64,000 nucleotides of DNA, taken from assembly GCA_036971475.1 (NCBI GenBank), contig JBAIZL010000002.1, positions 165,747,214 to 165,811,213 of the forward strand. Direction: 5' to 3'. Positions 1 through 14,745 of the stretch are shown piece by piece; position 1 is the stretch's first letter; each line of letters begins with the position of its first letter. The stretch comes from Prosapia bicincta (lineage: Eukaryota > Arthropoda > Insecta > Hemiptera > Cercopidae). A program made the translations under genes and the position numbers. A model generated the notes under the pieces. That model did not search any database, was not told where the DNA came from, and saw nothing but the letters and a program-made list of their open reading frames with translations.

Positions 1-3000
1 TTATAGAAGAACAAATGTTTGACGATGGAAAGAAGAAGCTAAAAGCTATTTACGTAACAACTTTATAAGTCGTATAAGGTCGAGATATAAATAATGTCTC
101 AAACATAAATCAAAGTGGTATATTAGTTTAATATTACTATGTATAATATATTCAATTTAATAATATTTATCTAAGCAGAAAAATAATTAAAGAAATTATA
201 TCAATAATAATTTATGTAATTTAGATTTTTGTAATTAATACCAATATATAAATAAAAAAATAATTTCAACACCATTTTTTCGACCGGTAGTGCACATTAG
301 GGTTAAAGAGAGAGACATTAAAAATTCACCTTAAAGTGTTCTGTATAATTATTAGTGCCAGTAAGTGTGATACCTAAAAGTTCCAGTAAATTAGAAAAAA
401 GAACTGTTTACTATAACTCGATGTACAATACCTTAGACGAGGGACAATATTATTGCTAATGTATTAACCTTAAGATACTTTGGATGTAGATTTAAGTTAT
501 TATGATTTGAGTCGTTGTGTGACAAAATAATAGCCTAATTATTAATAACTGGCCCGAAGAAACCAATGGAAAAATTATTCACAGATTTATAAAATTCCTG
601 CAGTATAGCTATTCCGTTTCTATTACCTAATAGAGATTTTATTTTTAACCTGTATAAAAAGCTATATCCTGTATTGTTTGTTTTGTTTAACATATCAATA
701 AAGTGAAATGTAGAATGTAATAATAACAAACGAAATATAGTCCTAGTGTCGAAAATGATTAAATTATGTTTTAAAATATAATTATTACTACCATTCTTTT
801 GTAGCTGATTTGACACCCAATGTTACTCATTGTAGCGACAGGACGTATCCAAGTGTCCAGTTTCAAAACGTTGTGGCTTCTAAAAGTTACAAAAAATAAA
901 TTCACAAAGTTAACGCTGCGTAAAATACCCTCTGTCGTGACGCTACCTAAATTCAATAACCTGTGGGGACTAGTTTGTTGGCGAAGTTAGTTCCGTTTCA
1001 CGCCGGGCAGAACGTTAAAATCATTAGGCTCTTACTTAATTCAGCGTCCGTAGTGCAAAAACGTTCATTAAAGAGCAATAATTTACCGAAAACCCCTGAC
1101 TTCATTCAGCCTAATTTATTCAAATAAATTCAACAGATTTACTCTACAGTTCTTTGAACAACAATTATTTTTAAATAGGAGCAGTTTTCTCTTTATTAAT
1201 CTGTGACAAATCTGAAGAGGAATGTCTGAATATAAAAACACTAAGTACCATTAAACTGGTTTCGGAATGCAAAACAAAGAGTTCAGTTTGTCCATTTCAG
1301 TCGAAAGTGAATAGTTTATAACTTAATAATTATTTTGGTTTGTAATTATATTGTATTTAAGTTTTGTCTATGTGTATGATTTATAAATTGTAATGTTTTT
1401 TATATAAAACTTTACACTCATTTCTATAAATATTAGGATCAATTATTATAATTTGTAATAAGAACACCTGAGGTTTCTTCTTTAATATTTACTAAAATAT
1501 AATTCATTATAGCTTTAATTCCAATATTTTCATAATCTGAATACTTCTGGTAAATTTGGTTTTAGAAAAGTTGTATTCTTTATATATTTATTAATATTAA
1601 GTGTAATTTGTATGCTGTGAGAATTCAATAAAATAATAGTTCATACTATCAATTTATTGTAATTAGTAAATATCACAAACTGACATTATGGTTATAAATT
1701 CTAAATGCACTCAATTTTGTAGTTATTCATATTAGTAAATAAATAGAACAAGCTATCGGTGTGATTGTATGCTATATGAATATTTAGAAAGTTGCACATT
1801 ACGGTCCCACGTTATCATTGCAAACACGTAATGCTGAAGGAATATTCCTTCAGTATGTGACTCAGTATCTTCGCTGAAAATATTATGCATACATATTGTT
1901 GCGGTTTTGCTTCTAAAATTAACAAATCGTGTTGCATATTAAACCGATGGAACGACAAACCGGAGTAAAAACTTTTACAATGTACGCTCGGTAGCTTACA
2001 ACTTTCATTTCGTCCCAAAAGGTTTATAGGATGCAAAACTATGAACTTTATACGTTTATTTAATGACAAAAACCTGATATACCATTTTTTAGCAAATTTA
2101 TAATGTTTCTTACAATATTTTGGGAATAAGGAAATTTGATTTAATTGAAGGTATATGATATTGGACAATGTTATTTTCTCAATAACAAAGGAATTTTATT
2201 GCTAAAATCCATTTTATATCCAAAATTCAGTAACTATAACGGTAAATAAAAGCTATGATAACGTTTTGTAAGTAAATAACATGAAATTTATTGATTTAAA
2301 GATTTTAGTGTTGAATGAATAATAAGGTTCTAGATGGATGAAATAGTGTCCACGCATTTTCAACTGACGTTAAAATAACAATATATAATAAAATTATAAC
2401 ATTAACTATATACGACTACATTTGTGGTTCATTGTTTTAAGTACGATAGCTTGAAGTAGACTAGTGTGAGTTGCATACGACACTGTAGATAGGAAATACG
2501 ATACTGTGCCATTCGTTCAATGCATGGAACCAATACCGATATTAAACTGAGGCTAAAGTTTTTAGTTGCATGTAATTCAACTGTACTTAGAAGGTTATAC
2601 TACAGAACAAAATGTCTTCCGAAATACTGATCCTTAGAGAGTGTGTGTAATTTATACGTCGTTCCTTCTTCAGACAGAAAAATTACGGGTTTTAAAAATA
2701 TTCTACGGAAGGCAATATCGATCGCACAGATATTACGGTGGGAACATGACTCTCCTTGTTTCTTATTAAAATATCTATAGAATATTTGTTGATTTAATCA
2801 CTAGTTTAGGTACTATATCGCCTTTTCTAAAACATAATTTCCTGACGTCAAACATGGAATTATTAATTCAAACAAAAAAGCTTTTATTTGACGTCATGTT
2901 TACTTTATCGAAATATCTTTTACATAATGAAATACCAAACAATAGCAGTTCCTGAAATTGTTTTTACAAGTACTGTATCTTCCAGTAATAGATAATATTG

Positions 3001-6000
3001 GAATGTAATTCCAAAAAGTTTTACCATTGAGTCTTCGTGAGAGAATCTGTTCCAGTGAAGATTTCTCCTCACTGCATGAATAAAAGACTCAACTATGTCA
3101 GTAAAGCAACAACAACAGTAAGGTTCATGTTTGTGATTTGAACTCATTTTATTTACTATTTCAAGTTTATGGTAAAATTGTATATATATACATGCTTGTG
3201 TTAGACAAAAGTTTTCAACTTTTCGTCTATAAATCTATCGTAAAGATAAAGTACGACCTTGAAAGTCAGGCAAATAAAACTTTGGTAAAGAAATATGTCA
3301 GCAGTTATATAAGATTGTTTCAGAGCAATAGACTCTACATATTTATTATCATTTCAAATGTATTATTTGTAAAGTATTTCATATTTTTTTTTGTAATGTT
3401 TGTGTTATGTACTTTCCAAATGTAACTATACGCTTAGTAAATTAATTCCTGCAAAATGTTTAACAGAATTTTCATAAACTACACATAGAACAAAATAGTA
3501 AAATTTTCATACATTTTAAAAGACAATTATAAAGTTAAGTATACAAACAATTTTTAATTTTCCTTAAACTGAAATTAAAATTTGTAGGTTCTATGCCGGT
3601 TTTTATGTATTTTGAACATCAAAACCTATTCTTATTACATATTTTCTATACATTTATTCATTTTTTTAAACGATAATATATAAAACACATGTAATGCATA
3701 CAATTTTGCTTTCTTGCTGAGCAATCTTGTTTTGCATATTATAATTAATAAAAATATGGTGTTTTATAAATGTTTTTTTGTTTATTTGTTTTAGTATTTC
3801 ACACACTTTTTTTGTCATATACAAAATTAAATTAAACGTCACATAAAACTTCTCGTGACTATAAGTATAAGATTTTTATTTGCCTATAAGTCATTGTTGC
3901 TCACATGGTAATCACTCAAAATCATTTTAGAGAGATTTCGTTAACGTAATGTAAAATGTTATTCTGCGAAGTTCTACGAAACAGAATATATAAATATATC
4001 TATAATTTATTTAAAATAGCAAATACGTTTTTGTGCTAATAATGTTATTACTACAAGACGTAAAGCAAACACTGTCGCATAACGGAATTTCTAGAGATCA
4101 CAGTAGCTAGATACACGGTTGAATGACCCGATGCATTTACACAAGTTGCAAGTAAAACTTCAATGATTATAAAAGGACATGATAAATCCAAGAGAATTAT
4201 GTTAAAACACTTTTAATTTAGATATTTTTAATAACGATTTATAACTACAAAATAAAAGTAAATGCGCCATAAGCACTACAGGCCCTTCATTTGTTTTACT
4301 GAAGTGCTTTAAGAATAGTTTTTAAGTATAGGTTAAACTTTTAAAACAATCTTTCTACATTATTTTTAACACAAATTCTTTTCATCATAGTGAAAAGAAA
4401 TGTGAAATCCTAGGAAAATTTCCTAGGGAAATCTTAGTGTTATTCTAAGGTTGTTCCTTTAAAATATAGTCTACAAACTTTTAATTCAGTTTTACATGTT
4501 TCTACCTAATATAGACCCACAATATTAACAATATTACCAAGAAATATTCTCATTTCAAAAAAAATGTATGACTTTACGTACCAAAACCAAAGGCAAAAGT
4601 AAATTTTTATAAACCTTTTTTAATTGGTAATATTATTTACGAATTAAGGTAAATTCAGATATTAATACTATTTTCAGCTTTTGTGAATAAAGATTTTAGG
4701 TTATAAGTTATGTAACTCAAATCGGTAGCAGAGCCTAGATTGACATTAATATGTTATGCAAGGATAATCCGTAGGAGAACGGGCAAAATTTCATTGATCG
4801 TTCATCACGTGAAAATAATGAGTTAAATTCATACAAACATAGGTCTGGAGACGCTTCGTTAACGAAGTACTGAGAACGGATTTCGCCCCTTTTTCACTTT
4901 TTACCTTACGATGAAACCATAAGCCTACATTGTTGGGCTTTATTTGATTTCTAAACTTTGATCGTATGAGTCTATTTGAGTGTATGGATATATGAACGCC
5001 AAATGGAATAAAATAGGTCCCAGACCTCTAAATACAGTAACTTGTACTGCATCTAATGAAATACGAAAACCAAGGTTTCGAAAATATGCTATGTTTAGGA
5101 TTAAGGTACTTTACTTTGTTGAACGATATTTTAAGCTTGTAGAGAATGTACAAGTCGTTCGTACTGGAAATAATTATGTTATTCAGGTCCATAGCACTCA
5201 ATGTTTTAGAAAATAGTTTTTAAAATTATTGAGAAAAAGTATGTTTCTATGATATACCAGATAGATACGCGATCCTTTTCGTGGCTTGCTCCTGTGTTAC
5301 GTAACAAAATCTGGGTCACCTGATGTTTCTTATTAACATGATGATTTTATTGACAAAAAACACAGTGTTTGAAAATGACCCATTCATTTATAGTGTAGAA
5401 TTAAAAACTAATTTATAGACAAATGGGTCATTTCCTATACGTTCGTTTCTTGTTGAATGTGATCCAAATCATTCTACCCATTAAGAAAATAAGTAATAAG
5501 TGTGGTCAATACAACCCAAGCACAAGTACGAGGCGAATTGAGTGTGTTGTACTGGTTTATAATGAAACAAAGTGTGGCTCATTGTTTTTAAAATGAAAGT
5601 TAAATATTCATTTAAAATGATTTCTTTTAGAATTTGTGTGTGCTTCTTAAGCTGAGTTTTAAATTACTGTCTGTCGGATTTAAACTCTCTTAAATTTTGT
5701 TTTAAAAATTAAAGGTATGTGTTAATCAAATACCAAGGTTTGTATACTTTATCAGATAATTTAAAAATACTACATATCTAAGAAAAGTTTAGACAAAATT
5801 CAATTTGTCAGTCACTGTTAAATAAAGGATACACCTTAAATAGCTCTCTCGCAATTCAAATTTCAGTATTGCTTCACTGCAGCATGGAAACTGAAACCAT
5901 TGCGAAAAGCTTGCCACTGTAGCTCATTAACGAAAATTTTCCAGACCTATTTTTTTGTGAACTTTGTTCATTAGTTCCACCAGAGGAACATAACTGAAAG

Positions 6001-8294
6001 TAACCCTTTTTCTTCCCAGTATAATGTCGACTTCTTTTGGTATAATTTGTAACCAATCACATTAATGTACTACAGCAGTTCAAGAAATATTATAAGTGAA
6101 CAGATGGACAGGCGCATCTCACGTTGTGCCACTAAAAGGGTTAACTTTAGAGCATTTTGAACATCACTTGTACCAAGGAATATTTTCAATTGAACAATTC
6201 TTAAAATTATATCATCATTACAGGCGACCAAAATTTTAGATGATTTTGTTATTTGTTTATTTTTATAATGCTTTTATTGCATTATTTTAATGTTCTCTAT
6301 TATTTCCTTTATCCTATTGTAAAATCAAATATTGTGGTATATCCTTCATACATAATGTATGCAAAGGTTATTGAAAATCCACTTATTTGTCTGTCACAGT
6401 TGTATCAAATGTTCTTGCTGACACCCTGGAGGTAAATTCACAACAGGCCGAAGTGTTCGTTATATATTCTGGATATTGCTGGAGTTGCAAGTCGCACTTC
6501 CAGTAATTAAGCACCAGATGTCATATCATTATAAATTCAACATTTACGGGTTCAATTTACTAATATGTTTGCTTCATCTTGCACCCTTCCAACGTCCTGA
6601 ATTAACGATTAACTTTCACCCCAAAACCCATAGTCTAACAGTTACGATTGGACAATTCGATTTTCTTTCACTTTTTATCTAGTCGCCTTCATAGAAGCAT
6701 TGCTTTAAACAAACTTCTGAGTTAATATTAATACGTATCACAACAAAGCTATAACCTTGATCCCTATGACAATATTCTTAAAGAAATATTTTATAATGAA
6801 ATTTTTAGGATGATAAGAAGGGAAGAAATGTACAATTTTGAAGACGTAACTCATTTCTAGAACAATAAGTCCATATTGTGATTTATTAAATACGACCGGA
6901 TGGAAGTAAATCTCAATTTTAATGAAAACCAAATTTTAGTTGTTAATTATTATTTTATTATAACTCCAATCATCAATAAGGATATATTTGAAATGTATTT
7001 AGTTTTTTTTAACAAAACGTAAAACGTTATTTCAATTTTCACATGTATTTTAGCTACCTGATATTTTATGGCCAAAATATTACTTAATCTCCCAGTGTTT
7101 TCCACCTTAACAGTATCAGCTTCTGTGAAGGTAATTTCATGCTTTTATTATAAATTTGTTTAACGCTAAATCCGAAAGAGTAAAACTTATTAATTATAAC
7201 GTAAACAATTATGACAGATTAGGACGTCAAGAGGGATTATTTTCGTACTCGCTTCTAAACCCTGCGGAATGGTAATTAAACTCATTTTTCAGGATGAATA
7301 AAGCTACTATCAATCATGTTTGAAATTGTTTCCAACAAACAAAGTAAACAATGCAAATACAAAAAGTGAATTATTTAATTAAATAACTTCCATTGGTAAA
7401 ACTTCTTTATTTTATATACATATGGTAATAATAACGTCATCGTTACCAAACGTTATTCTGAAACGTTCTATTTCTAGTAATTTTTTGTGCAAACTCGAAA
7501 TTAGTTTATTTGCTTTATAACCCTAATTTAGTTCATGTTATTAAAACGTTAAAATAATTAAAATTTTACTAAAACGAAAAACGTACTAATAGCATTGATA
7601 TCAATCCGAAATAATAAAATTTGGAATGACTTGTACATTAAATGAACAAGCATGTATGTTGATATAAAATACAATTTATACATGCACAAACATATTGTGC
7701 ATAAACTTATAGGTACGAAAAACGATAAAGAGTTAGTATTAGGATGCACTACCTAATATTAAGAACTTCAAACAAATTTCGTTTTGTACTTTAATAGAAG
7801 TAATAATAACTTTACTCTTATATTTCTTAAATACTTTAAATTTTCTGCTATAAAAGTAATAAAACTTAGAAAATACTAGTACCCTAAGAAGAACAATTGT
7901 GTAAAAACCCAAAGATGGTGATCTAGTGTGATATTATAGAATAGTAATGAAATATAGGATAAACAAATCTTTTTTACTAAACGTTTTTGCAGTGTTCTAC
8001 AAAGGCTTGATGGGTAGTAGAGAAGCGAACAGTACAATAAGCTTTCCAAATATATTTAAGGAGCTTAATCAGAGAACGATTGCTCTAATGAAGCCGGGAG
8101 ACGATCGGATTTTGTAGTAGAAATATTGGGAAAGTTAAACAGTCCTGTCTAAAATTTACTAACGCAGACAAAAATGAGTCTCTGTAACCCCATACAGAGC
8201 TGTTTTTTGTTAGACCCTAATGCTGTTTTATAATAGGAAGAATAATAAAATATTTGTAACTTATTTTATTGGTGAATATCTAACACGCTTGCAC

Positions 8295-8296
<2 letters not shown>
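1..8296. other. A+T-rich non-coding DNA, no gene seen
   Basis: I see no convincing gene here. Open frames are short (up to 117 codons, 1815-2168 minus), lack recognisable motifs and have the A+T-rich lysine/isoleucine/phenylalanine composition expected of chance frames. Small local palindromes occur (for example around 4855-4868) but nothing I can name. It could be intergenic or a long intron; nothing decides which. Confidence 0.5.

Positions 8297-8357
<61 letters not shown>
8297..8357. repeat. (TA)n microsatellite
   Basis: About 30 uninterrupted TA units, ending 45 bases before a long TG tract. Confidence 0.95.
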
Positions 8358-8360
<3 letters not shown>

Positions 8361-8401
8361 GCTGTTGGGTGAAATTTGGAGGCAAGCTGAGTCACATTTA
8401 T

Positions 8402-8415
8402 TGTCTGTTTGTGTG

Positions 8416-8475
<60 letters not shown>

Positions 8476-8530
8476 AGTATGTGTGTGTGTGTGTGTGTGT
8501 TGGTGTGTGTTTGTGTGTGTGTGTGTGTTG

Positions 8531-8586
<56 letters not shown>

Positions 8587-8635
8587 GAGTGTGTGTGTGT
8601 GTGTGTGAGTGTGTGTGTGTGTGTGTATGTGTGTA
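8402..8635. repeat. Long interrupted (TG)n microsatellite
   Basis: About 230 bases of TG repeats broken by single TT, GA, CA and GG variants. Apparent ORFs of Cys-Val or His-Thr repeats across it on both strands are repeat artefacts. Confidence 0.95.
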
Positions 8636-9149
8636 TGAAAAGAGCCGATTAAGGAAGCATAATAATTGCCCACATGGTCAAGAGAATATTTCAATTGTAA
8701 ATGTCAGTTAGTGCTATAAATAAGTTTTCGATACGTGTTGGCAAGTATATGGGTGAAGATGAAGTCTAGGGTAAAATAATTCTGAAATATGCTGTAAAGG
8801 AAATCTTGACATCTGGAGGAGACAAAAAACTCACAACATTTGGGTGTCACAATAAGAAAACACTAAATCAGCATAAAAACGATTAGCGGAGAGTTCGTTC
8901 AAATGTATAAATGTTATACTCAGGGGGATAAAATAAGAGGTATAAAATGAGCGTTATTTAAATGTATGATCGTAGGGGAAACGGGGTCTACGGTTTCACC
9001 TGCTTAGGAATTTAGACGTATTTAGTTAGGAAAGGGGGGGGGATTTAGAAGAATACTTATCGGAAATATGAATAAATGATAAGGTACTGTAATATCAGCT
9101 GTTAGGTTTATTTGTGTAGTCGAGATATTCGTTAAACAAATGACAAGCC

Positions 9150-9346
9150 GGTTGAATATCAAGTGAAATTTAATAATTTATTGCGTCGTTTCGGCAACTG
9201 ATTTGTTTCCTTTAACTAGCCAGTAGTGCTATGAAATGTAAGGACCTTGTGTTTCATAGTAATACAAGTTTAATAAGGTCCACAAATTAGTTGCCGAAAC
9301 ATTGCATTAAATCAATAAACTTTACTGATATTCAACCACGAATTAA
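9150..9346. repeat. Foldback element (inverted arms ~63 bp)
   Basis: The left arm (about 9150-9215) reappears reverse-complemented at about 9283-9346, around a ~70-bp spacer. Both outer ends carry GGTTGAATATCA, and both arms contain the core GCCGAAAC read outward. The arms have diverged by several substitutions, so this is not recent. It could be a non-autonomous DNA transposon or an inverted pair of retroelement ends; the GAAAC core is shared with other foldbacks in the window. Confidence 0.7.
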
Positions 9347-9810
9347 TTACGAAACCTAATAAAGAAAGAGGGCTAGTAAACATTAAAGCAGTCATTGTCC
9401 AGAAGTGATAGTGTTTTGAAGTTAAATCCCAATAGTAGCAAGTGGAAGCCGACGAGACTCAAACAAATAATGTAAAACTTTACAAGATTAGATTTAACCC
9501 AACAGAAAGATTTATATCTCAATATCTTTTATTTATTTTTAAATTCATTCTATTTATAAATTCAATTACTTTATTAGATTAAGCCGTTTCTACTTTATAG
9601 AAAGACCCCAATAACAACCACAGAGTGTAGTATTAAATATTTATGTATTTCAATAAGTTGTAATGAAGAACCAAAGGCCTGAGGAGTTGACCCTAATTTT
9701 AAAATTTATATTAGTTATCAATCAAATGTTTGCCTTTAAATCATCTTCAAGTACTTAAAACCATAAAAATGTAAATTACAGAATGCCAGTAAAAATAAAT
9801 TAGCTGATAT
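9347..9810. other. Non-coding, nothing recognised
   Basis: A+T-rich sequence between two foldback structures. I find no ORF or repeat match within the window. Confidence 0.5.
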
Positions 9811-10054
9811 TACAATAATTACACTTTGGCTATTACTTGCGACCAGAGATTTATTAACTAAAAGTTGTTAGTTGTTAACTTACACTTACGCAAGTGTAAG
9901 TTAACAATTAACAACTTTTATTTACCAAATGTCTGGTCGCAAGTCATAGCAAAAGTGTAATTTGTAATTTACAAGTGTAAGTTAATAATTAACAAACTTT
10001 TAGTTAACAAATATCTGGCCGCAAGTAATAGCAAAAGTGTAATTTGTAATTTAC
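9811..10054. repeat. Three-armed palindrome
   Basis: The left arm 9811-9887 is the reverse complement of 9892-9970, with a 4-base loop (ACGC at 9888-9891) and a perfect central stem CTTACACTT/AAGTGTAAG. The right arm is then repeated directly at about 9973-10054 with a few substitutions. This gives one inverted and two direct arms of ~78-82 bp. No coding capacity is seen. Confidence 0.85.
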
Positions 10055-12118
10055 AACCAGCTCGTCATGAACAACAACAAGACTTAGATATTACAATAAT
10101 GTTTGTTAAATTATTAGCAAACTTAGGGTATAGCTGTAGGTAATCTGAGGCAACACTGTTTATTTACTTATCACTTCCTTTATTCACCTATCACTTAGGT
10201 ATTATTGTACCTAAACAAGAACCCTAATTGTACATTGGCAATTCAAAATGATTTAAACGTATATTATATGATAATTTGTTGAAAAATCTTACATAATAAT
10301 TGATTTTACGAATTGAGTTTTAGGTATATTATCAATTACAAGTTTGTAACCTAATAAATGAAGGATTAGCGTTCCTATTCGCGACAAGGGCTAAACAATT
10401 TTAAAAAATACCATGAATCTTACAAAGTAGTTTTAGATTGTGTTATGGAAATTGTAATTCTAAATTAAAGTAAAATGTCATATTTAACTTTAAAATAAAT
10501 TTTAACAGCCTAATTAAATTATTTGTTTGATAATTAAATTTTAACCAACAATTTGTCTCACAAGTTATACCAATTTCAGGTGAGAAAAAGCTCCCTTATA
10601 TTGGCGCGTAGATTAGTCATAATTCCATTTTTTTAAATGAAATGTTCTGTGGAAGAACTTAATTAGATAAATATCGGAAACTGTAACGTTAAATTAAATT
10701 TAAAATATCACTTTCTCTCACAAACTGAAAGTGATCCGTCAATAAAACTTTTAATTTAAGGTAGTGACTGTTATTCATAATTCATTTAGTTTCCAAATCC
10801 GAAATACAACTGCAAAATTATATCAAAGCATACGAGTTTATCTTTATTTCTTTGTTACTAATATGATTTTCTTAATACCAATTAATAAGACATATTGTAC
10901 ATGTTCTTCTCCATTTATATGTAAATTATAATTTAAAATATCTATCTAGATTAGAGAAACATGACATAAATATTTAATAATGATAATATTATTATTAATT
11001 TAAATAAAGTTTATTTACGATAGGTTATTGCAATCTTAACAAATATTGAGTCAATATAACGATTGTTTCATATACAGTGATATATATGTGTTTCTTATGC
11101 ATTTGTTACTGAGTTATAGTTTAACAAATTTGTTACTAACAAAGTTAGTTTAAACAAATTGCTCGGTTATTTTAAACAGCTGAAGGGCAGTTGTCCATGA
11201 TTGGAGTACACTTAATTTATTTATTTCACTAAACAAGATGTTTCTTTCGTATCTAAATAAAGTCGAAAGGGGAGCATATAGAATAATGTCACTATAATAT
11301 TAGTGAACACACGCTAGTAAACAGACTTGTGAAAATTTCAATATGAAAGAAAACTTGAAAACACCTAATATTCAGGGTTTTCTTTTAAATTGCGAGTTTA
11401 GTATTATAACCTCTATTAACATATAATGCGCATCAATTCACGTCACAAATATAATAATTGAAAAAAATACATGACATGTGGTTTACAGGAACATATAAAA
11501 ACACAATTAACTACTTGGGTAAGTATTATGGTAATAAAGGCTAGAATGAAGACTATAAATGTCGTTTACATAAAATATGAAATCGTGATTCCTTGAAAAA
11601 GAGAACCGTCGTTTTTATACTTTTCTATTTACTAAACAGAAGTTCTTATTTCTATTAATGTATTAGCTTATACGTTATAAATATAACTGTTACAAATTAC
11701 ACCCTATATCCCTTTTTATATTAAGAAATGGTAACAATTGACCAAAAGTATTTGTGAATCAAAGTAGAAAATTTAGGTCATTTTGACTATTTCCTTTGTT
11801 AAATAAAAAAAAAATACGTAGTATTGGATTCTAAATTTTCCACCAGCTAGACTTTAAAAAAAATGGGTAATTTTTTAAGTTTAAACTATAATGACTAGGT
11901 GATGTTTGTCACAATTGTCTATATAATTGCCTTCCTGGAAAACTGTTGTTGACGTTTATTTGGTTACCAAACAAAAACCTTCAATCTACTTATATACTTG
12001 AATAGTTACACAGTAATTGAACTGCGAAAGTAATATGAAATTATTTGTCAATGGCCAGTTACTCAACCATAATCAATTGTTTTATTGAAACGAATAGTCC
12101 ATATTAAGTGCAGTACGA
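10055..12118. other. A+T-rich non-coding DNA
   Basis: No ORF, RNA gene or repeat recognised in this stretch. Confidence 0.5.
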
Positions 12119-12262
12119 TTTCTCTCTTCCCCTCTCTCTCTAGATTCATCTCTCTCACTCTCTCTCTTTCTCTCGCTAGCACACACACACAAACACATAC
12201 ACACACACACACATATTTTATATATATATATATATATATATTTATTTATTTATTTATTTATA
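12119..12262. repeat. Compound microsatellite (TC)n-(CA)n-(TA)n-(TTTA)n
   Basis: Successive tracts of TC (12119-12176), CA (12180-12213), TA (12219-12240) and TTTA (to about 12262). A 62-codon frame across it is a repeat artefact. Confidence 0.9.
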
Positions 12263-12489
12263 CGTATGTATAATATCGTAGTAATTTACAAATATTTTAG
12301 CGTTTTTCATAGAAATGAAATGCGAATGCGTTATTTATGATATTGAATATTTGGTTGATTATTCTAGTTTATAATACAATACATAACACATAATTCTTTT
12401 AATGAACAGGCAATATGAGTTTACAGATCAATGTAATGTATTAGTTGCCTTCATAAAATTAGGTACGTACCACTTAGATCAACTTAAAA

Positions 12490-13470
12490 AAAATTTGATT
12501 AGGATTTGAAATAATACTAGCTTTAAGGAATAAATTTTATTAACGCTGCAAACTGTGATAAAATCCCGGGATTCATGGAAATAAATCACTCTCAACAACC
12601 AGAGCGTGCACATTTCTGCTACAAAATGTTATTTATTCAGGGTAAAATGCATTTAATTGCATTCAACAAACGTAACCTCAGCACATCTCGAAAGTAATGA
12701 ATATTCACAGAAACTAATTCAAATATTTTTGCAGGAAACAATATTTGAATTTTGTGTTTTTATTTCTCCGGAATAAGTTGTATTGATTCTCTGAATAACA
12801 AACACGTTCATAACTGTTACAGTATAATAAAATTTATTTGAATATAATTATTTTTAATTGTTTCCCTATCAGATAAAACTAAACCTGTGTTTTTATATTT
12901 TAATTTAAAAAATTAAAACATATTTTATGAAAGAGTATTTTGTAACTAAACAAAACAAATAAGTATTTTGCTAATAACTATTTGAAATTTAGAACACAAT
13001 TTCCAACTTGTTAATCCCACATCCTCATTTTATTTAAAATATTCACTTGTGAAAACACAGAGCTTACAAATTTTATTTATTCTATAATAGTTTCGTAGAA
13101 AAATTTTAGGGCTTTTAATTTTATGTATCTTTACTAATTCATATTCCAGCAAAAAGGAATGAATGATATGAAATAGTTTTTGGTTACACTGACGAAAACA
13201 TGGCAAGCCTCCAAATAATAATTATGTTAATTGACATTTTGATTACTAATGTAACCTAGAGTAAACTGTAGGGTGTATCTACACTCGTAGCGTGACATTA
13301 TCATTTGCAACTATTACAAACAAACAAAAAAAAAACACAAAACTAAATGTATGTATTTATAAATATTAATTTTTTTCTAGAAATAACATTTATGTTTTAA
13401 AAGAAATATTTTATTGTAAACGACAAATCGTATCAAATGTTCAACAAGTAAATGCCTAGAGAAAACATGA
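12490..13470. repeat. Ancient tandem duplication, copy 1
   Basis: About 1 kb of non-coding DNA that aligns in order with 13715-14745 at an offset of ~1238 bases near the start and ~1269 near the end. Anchors include TTTATTCAGGGTAAAATGCA at about 12632, the block around GTGAAAACACAG at ~13050, and GACAAATCGTATCAAATG at ~13420. Divergence is substantial, with many substitutions and indels, but co-linearity holds throughout. Neither copy shows an ORF. Confidence 0.75.
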
Positions 13471-13714
13471 GTCCAAATAAATCTTTAAAAATAATTATAA
13501 TAAAAAAAAAATTATAGTTTTGCTGTCATAATACTAGTTAAGTACTGCTAGGATATTTTTGAAAAAGTTGGGTATTGCTTGGTTAGTTGATAAATACATT
13601 TACAATATCTGAAGTACCTGGTATTACTAATGTATAATGTATTTTGATACTTTTATTTTAATAAATTTAAACAAACGAAAAATAATAATAAATCAACTAG
13701 GGAATATTTGAGAA

Positions 13715-14745
13715 ATATAAGATTACTTTTGAAGAAGCCCTGAATTAATACTAACTTCAATTGATAAATTTTAGTAATGCTGCAATCGTTGAAAACAGTC
13801 TGCGTTTCGTTTCATGACAATAAATCTCGCGCAACAATCAGGGAGTGCACATTGACTTTATGAAATATTCTTTATTCAGGGCAAAATGTATTTAATTGTA
13901 TTCAGCAAAAGCAACCATGACACGACTCGAAAGTAAAGCATATTCACTAAAACTAACACAGACATATTTATAATAGACTTAGGAACTTAAATTCTGTTAA
14001 TCTTTTCAGTCAGAATAAGTTATTTTGGTTTTTTGAGTAATTAAAACGTTCGTAACGCATACAGTAGAATAGAGCTCAACCGATTAGAATTATTTTAACT
14101 TAATCCCCTATATAATAAAAATAAACCTTTGTTTCTAATATTTGTATTATTGTTGTATATTGTAATATCGTAACATATATCATGAGATGGAATATTGTAA
14201 CAGAGTATTAAAATTACAGTATTATTTAAGTGTTTTTATAATCACTGTTTGCATTTTAGAACACAATCTTCAACTCGTGAATTCAAAATCCTTGTTTTTT
14301 ATAAAATATTTTCCTGCGAAAACCATTATTTTATAAAATTTTAATACTTTATAGTAGTAGAGTAGAAAATGTTTTAAGGCATTTAATTTCATGTTATTTT
14401 AGTCATTTATATTGAGGCAGAGCTAAAGTCATCATAACAAATAGTTTTCTGTTACACTTACGAAAAACGCAAGGGTCAAAATATTACCTGAATTTATAAA
14501 CATTTTTTGTGGCCATTTGAATGATGTACCTTCATGTGAATTGCGGAGTGTATCTATAACCGTTAAGTGGCAGTTTCAATTACAACTATTATAAACCAAA
14601 AGAACACAAAAATCAATTTAGGTAATATATGTTGATTTGCTTTCTTTTGCAGAAAACATATATACTTTTAAAAGTCTGATATTTTGAAAGACGAACTGTA
14701 GCAAATGCTCAAGTAAATGCATAGAGAGAGTATAAGACCGAATAA
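13715..14745. repeat. Ancient tandem duplication, copy 2
   Basis: The second copy of the unit described at 12490-13470. Matching anchors include TTTATTCAGGGCAAAATGTA at 13871, GCGAAAACCATTATTTTA at ~14317 and GACGAACTGTAGCAAATG at ~14690. No coding potential is seen. Confidence 0.75.

Noticed and set aside
1815..2168. 117-codon minus-strand ORF
   Set aside because: No motif, A+T-driven composition, no splice or promoter context; consistent with chance.
8365..8694. Cys-Val and His-Thr repeat ORFs on both strands
   Set aside because: Pure translation of a TG microsatellite.
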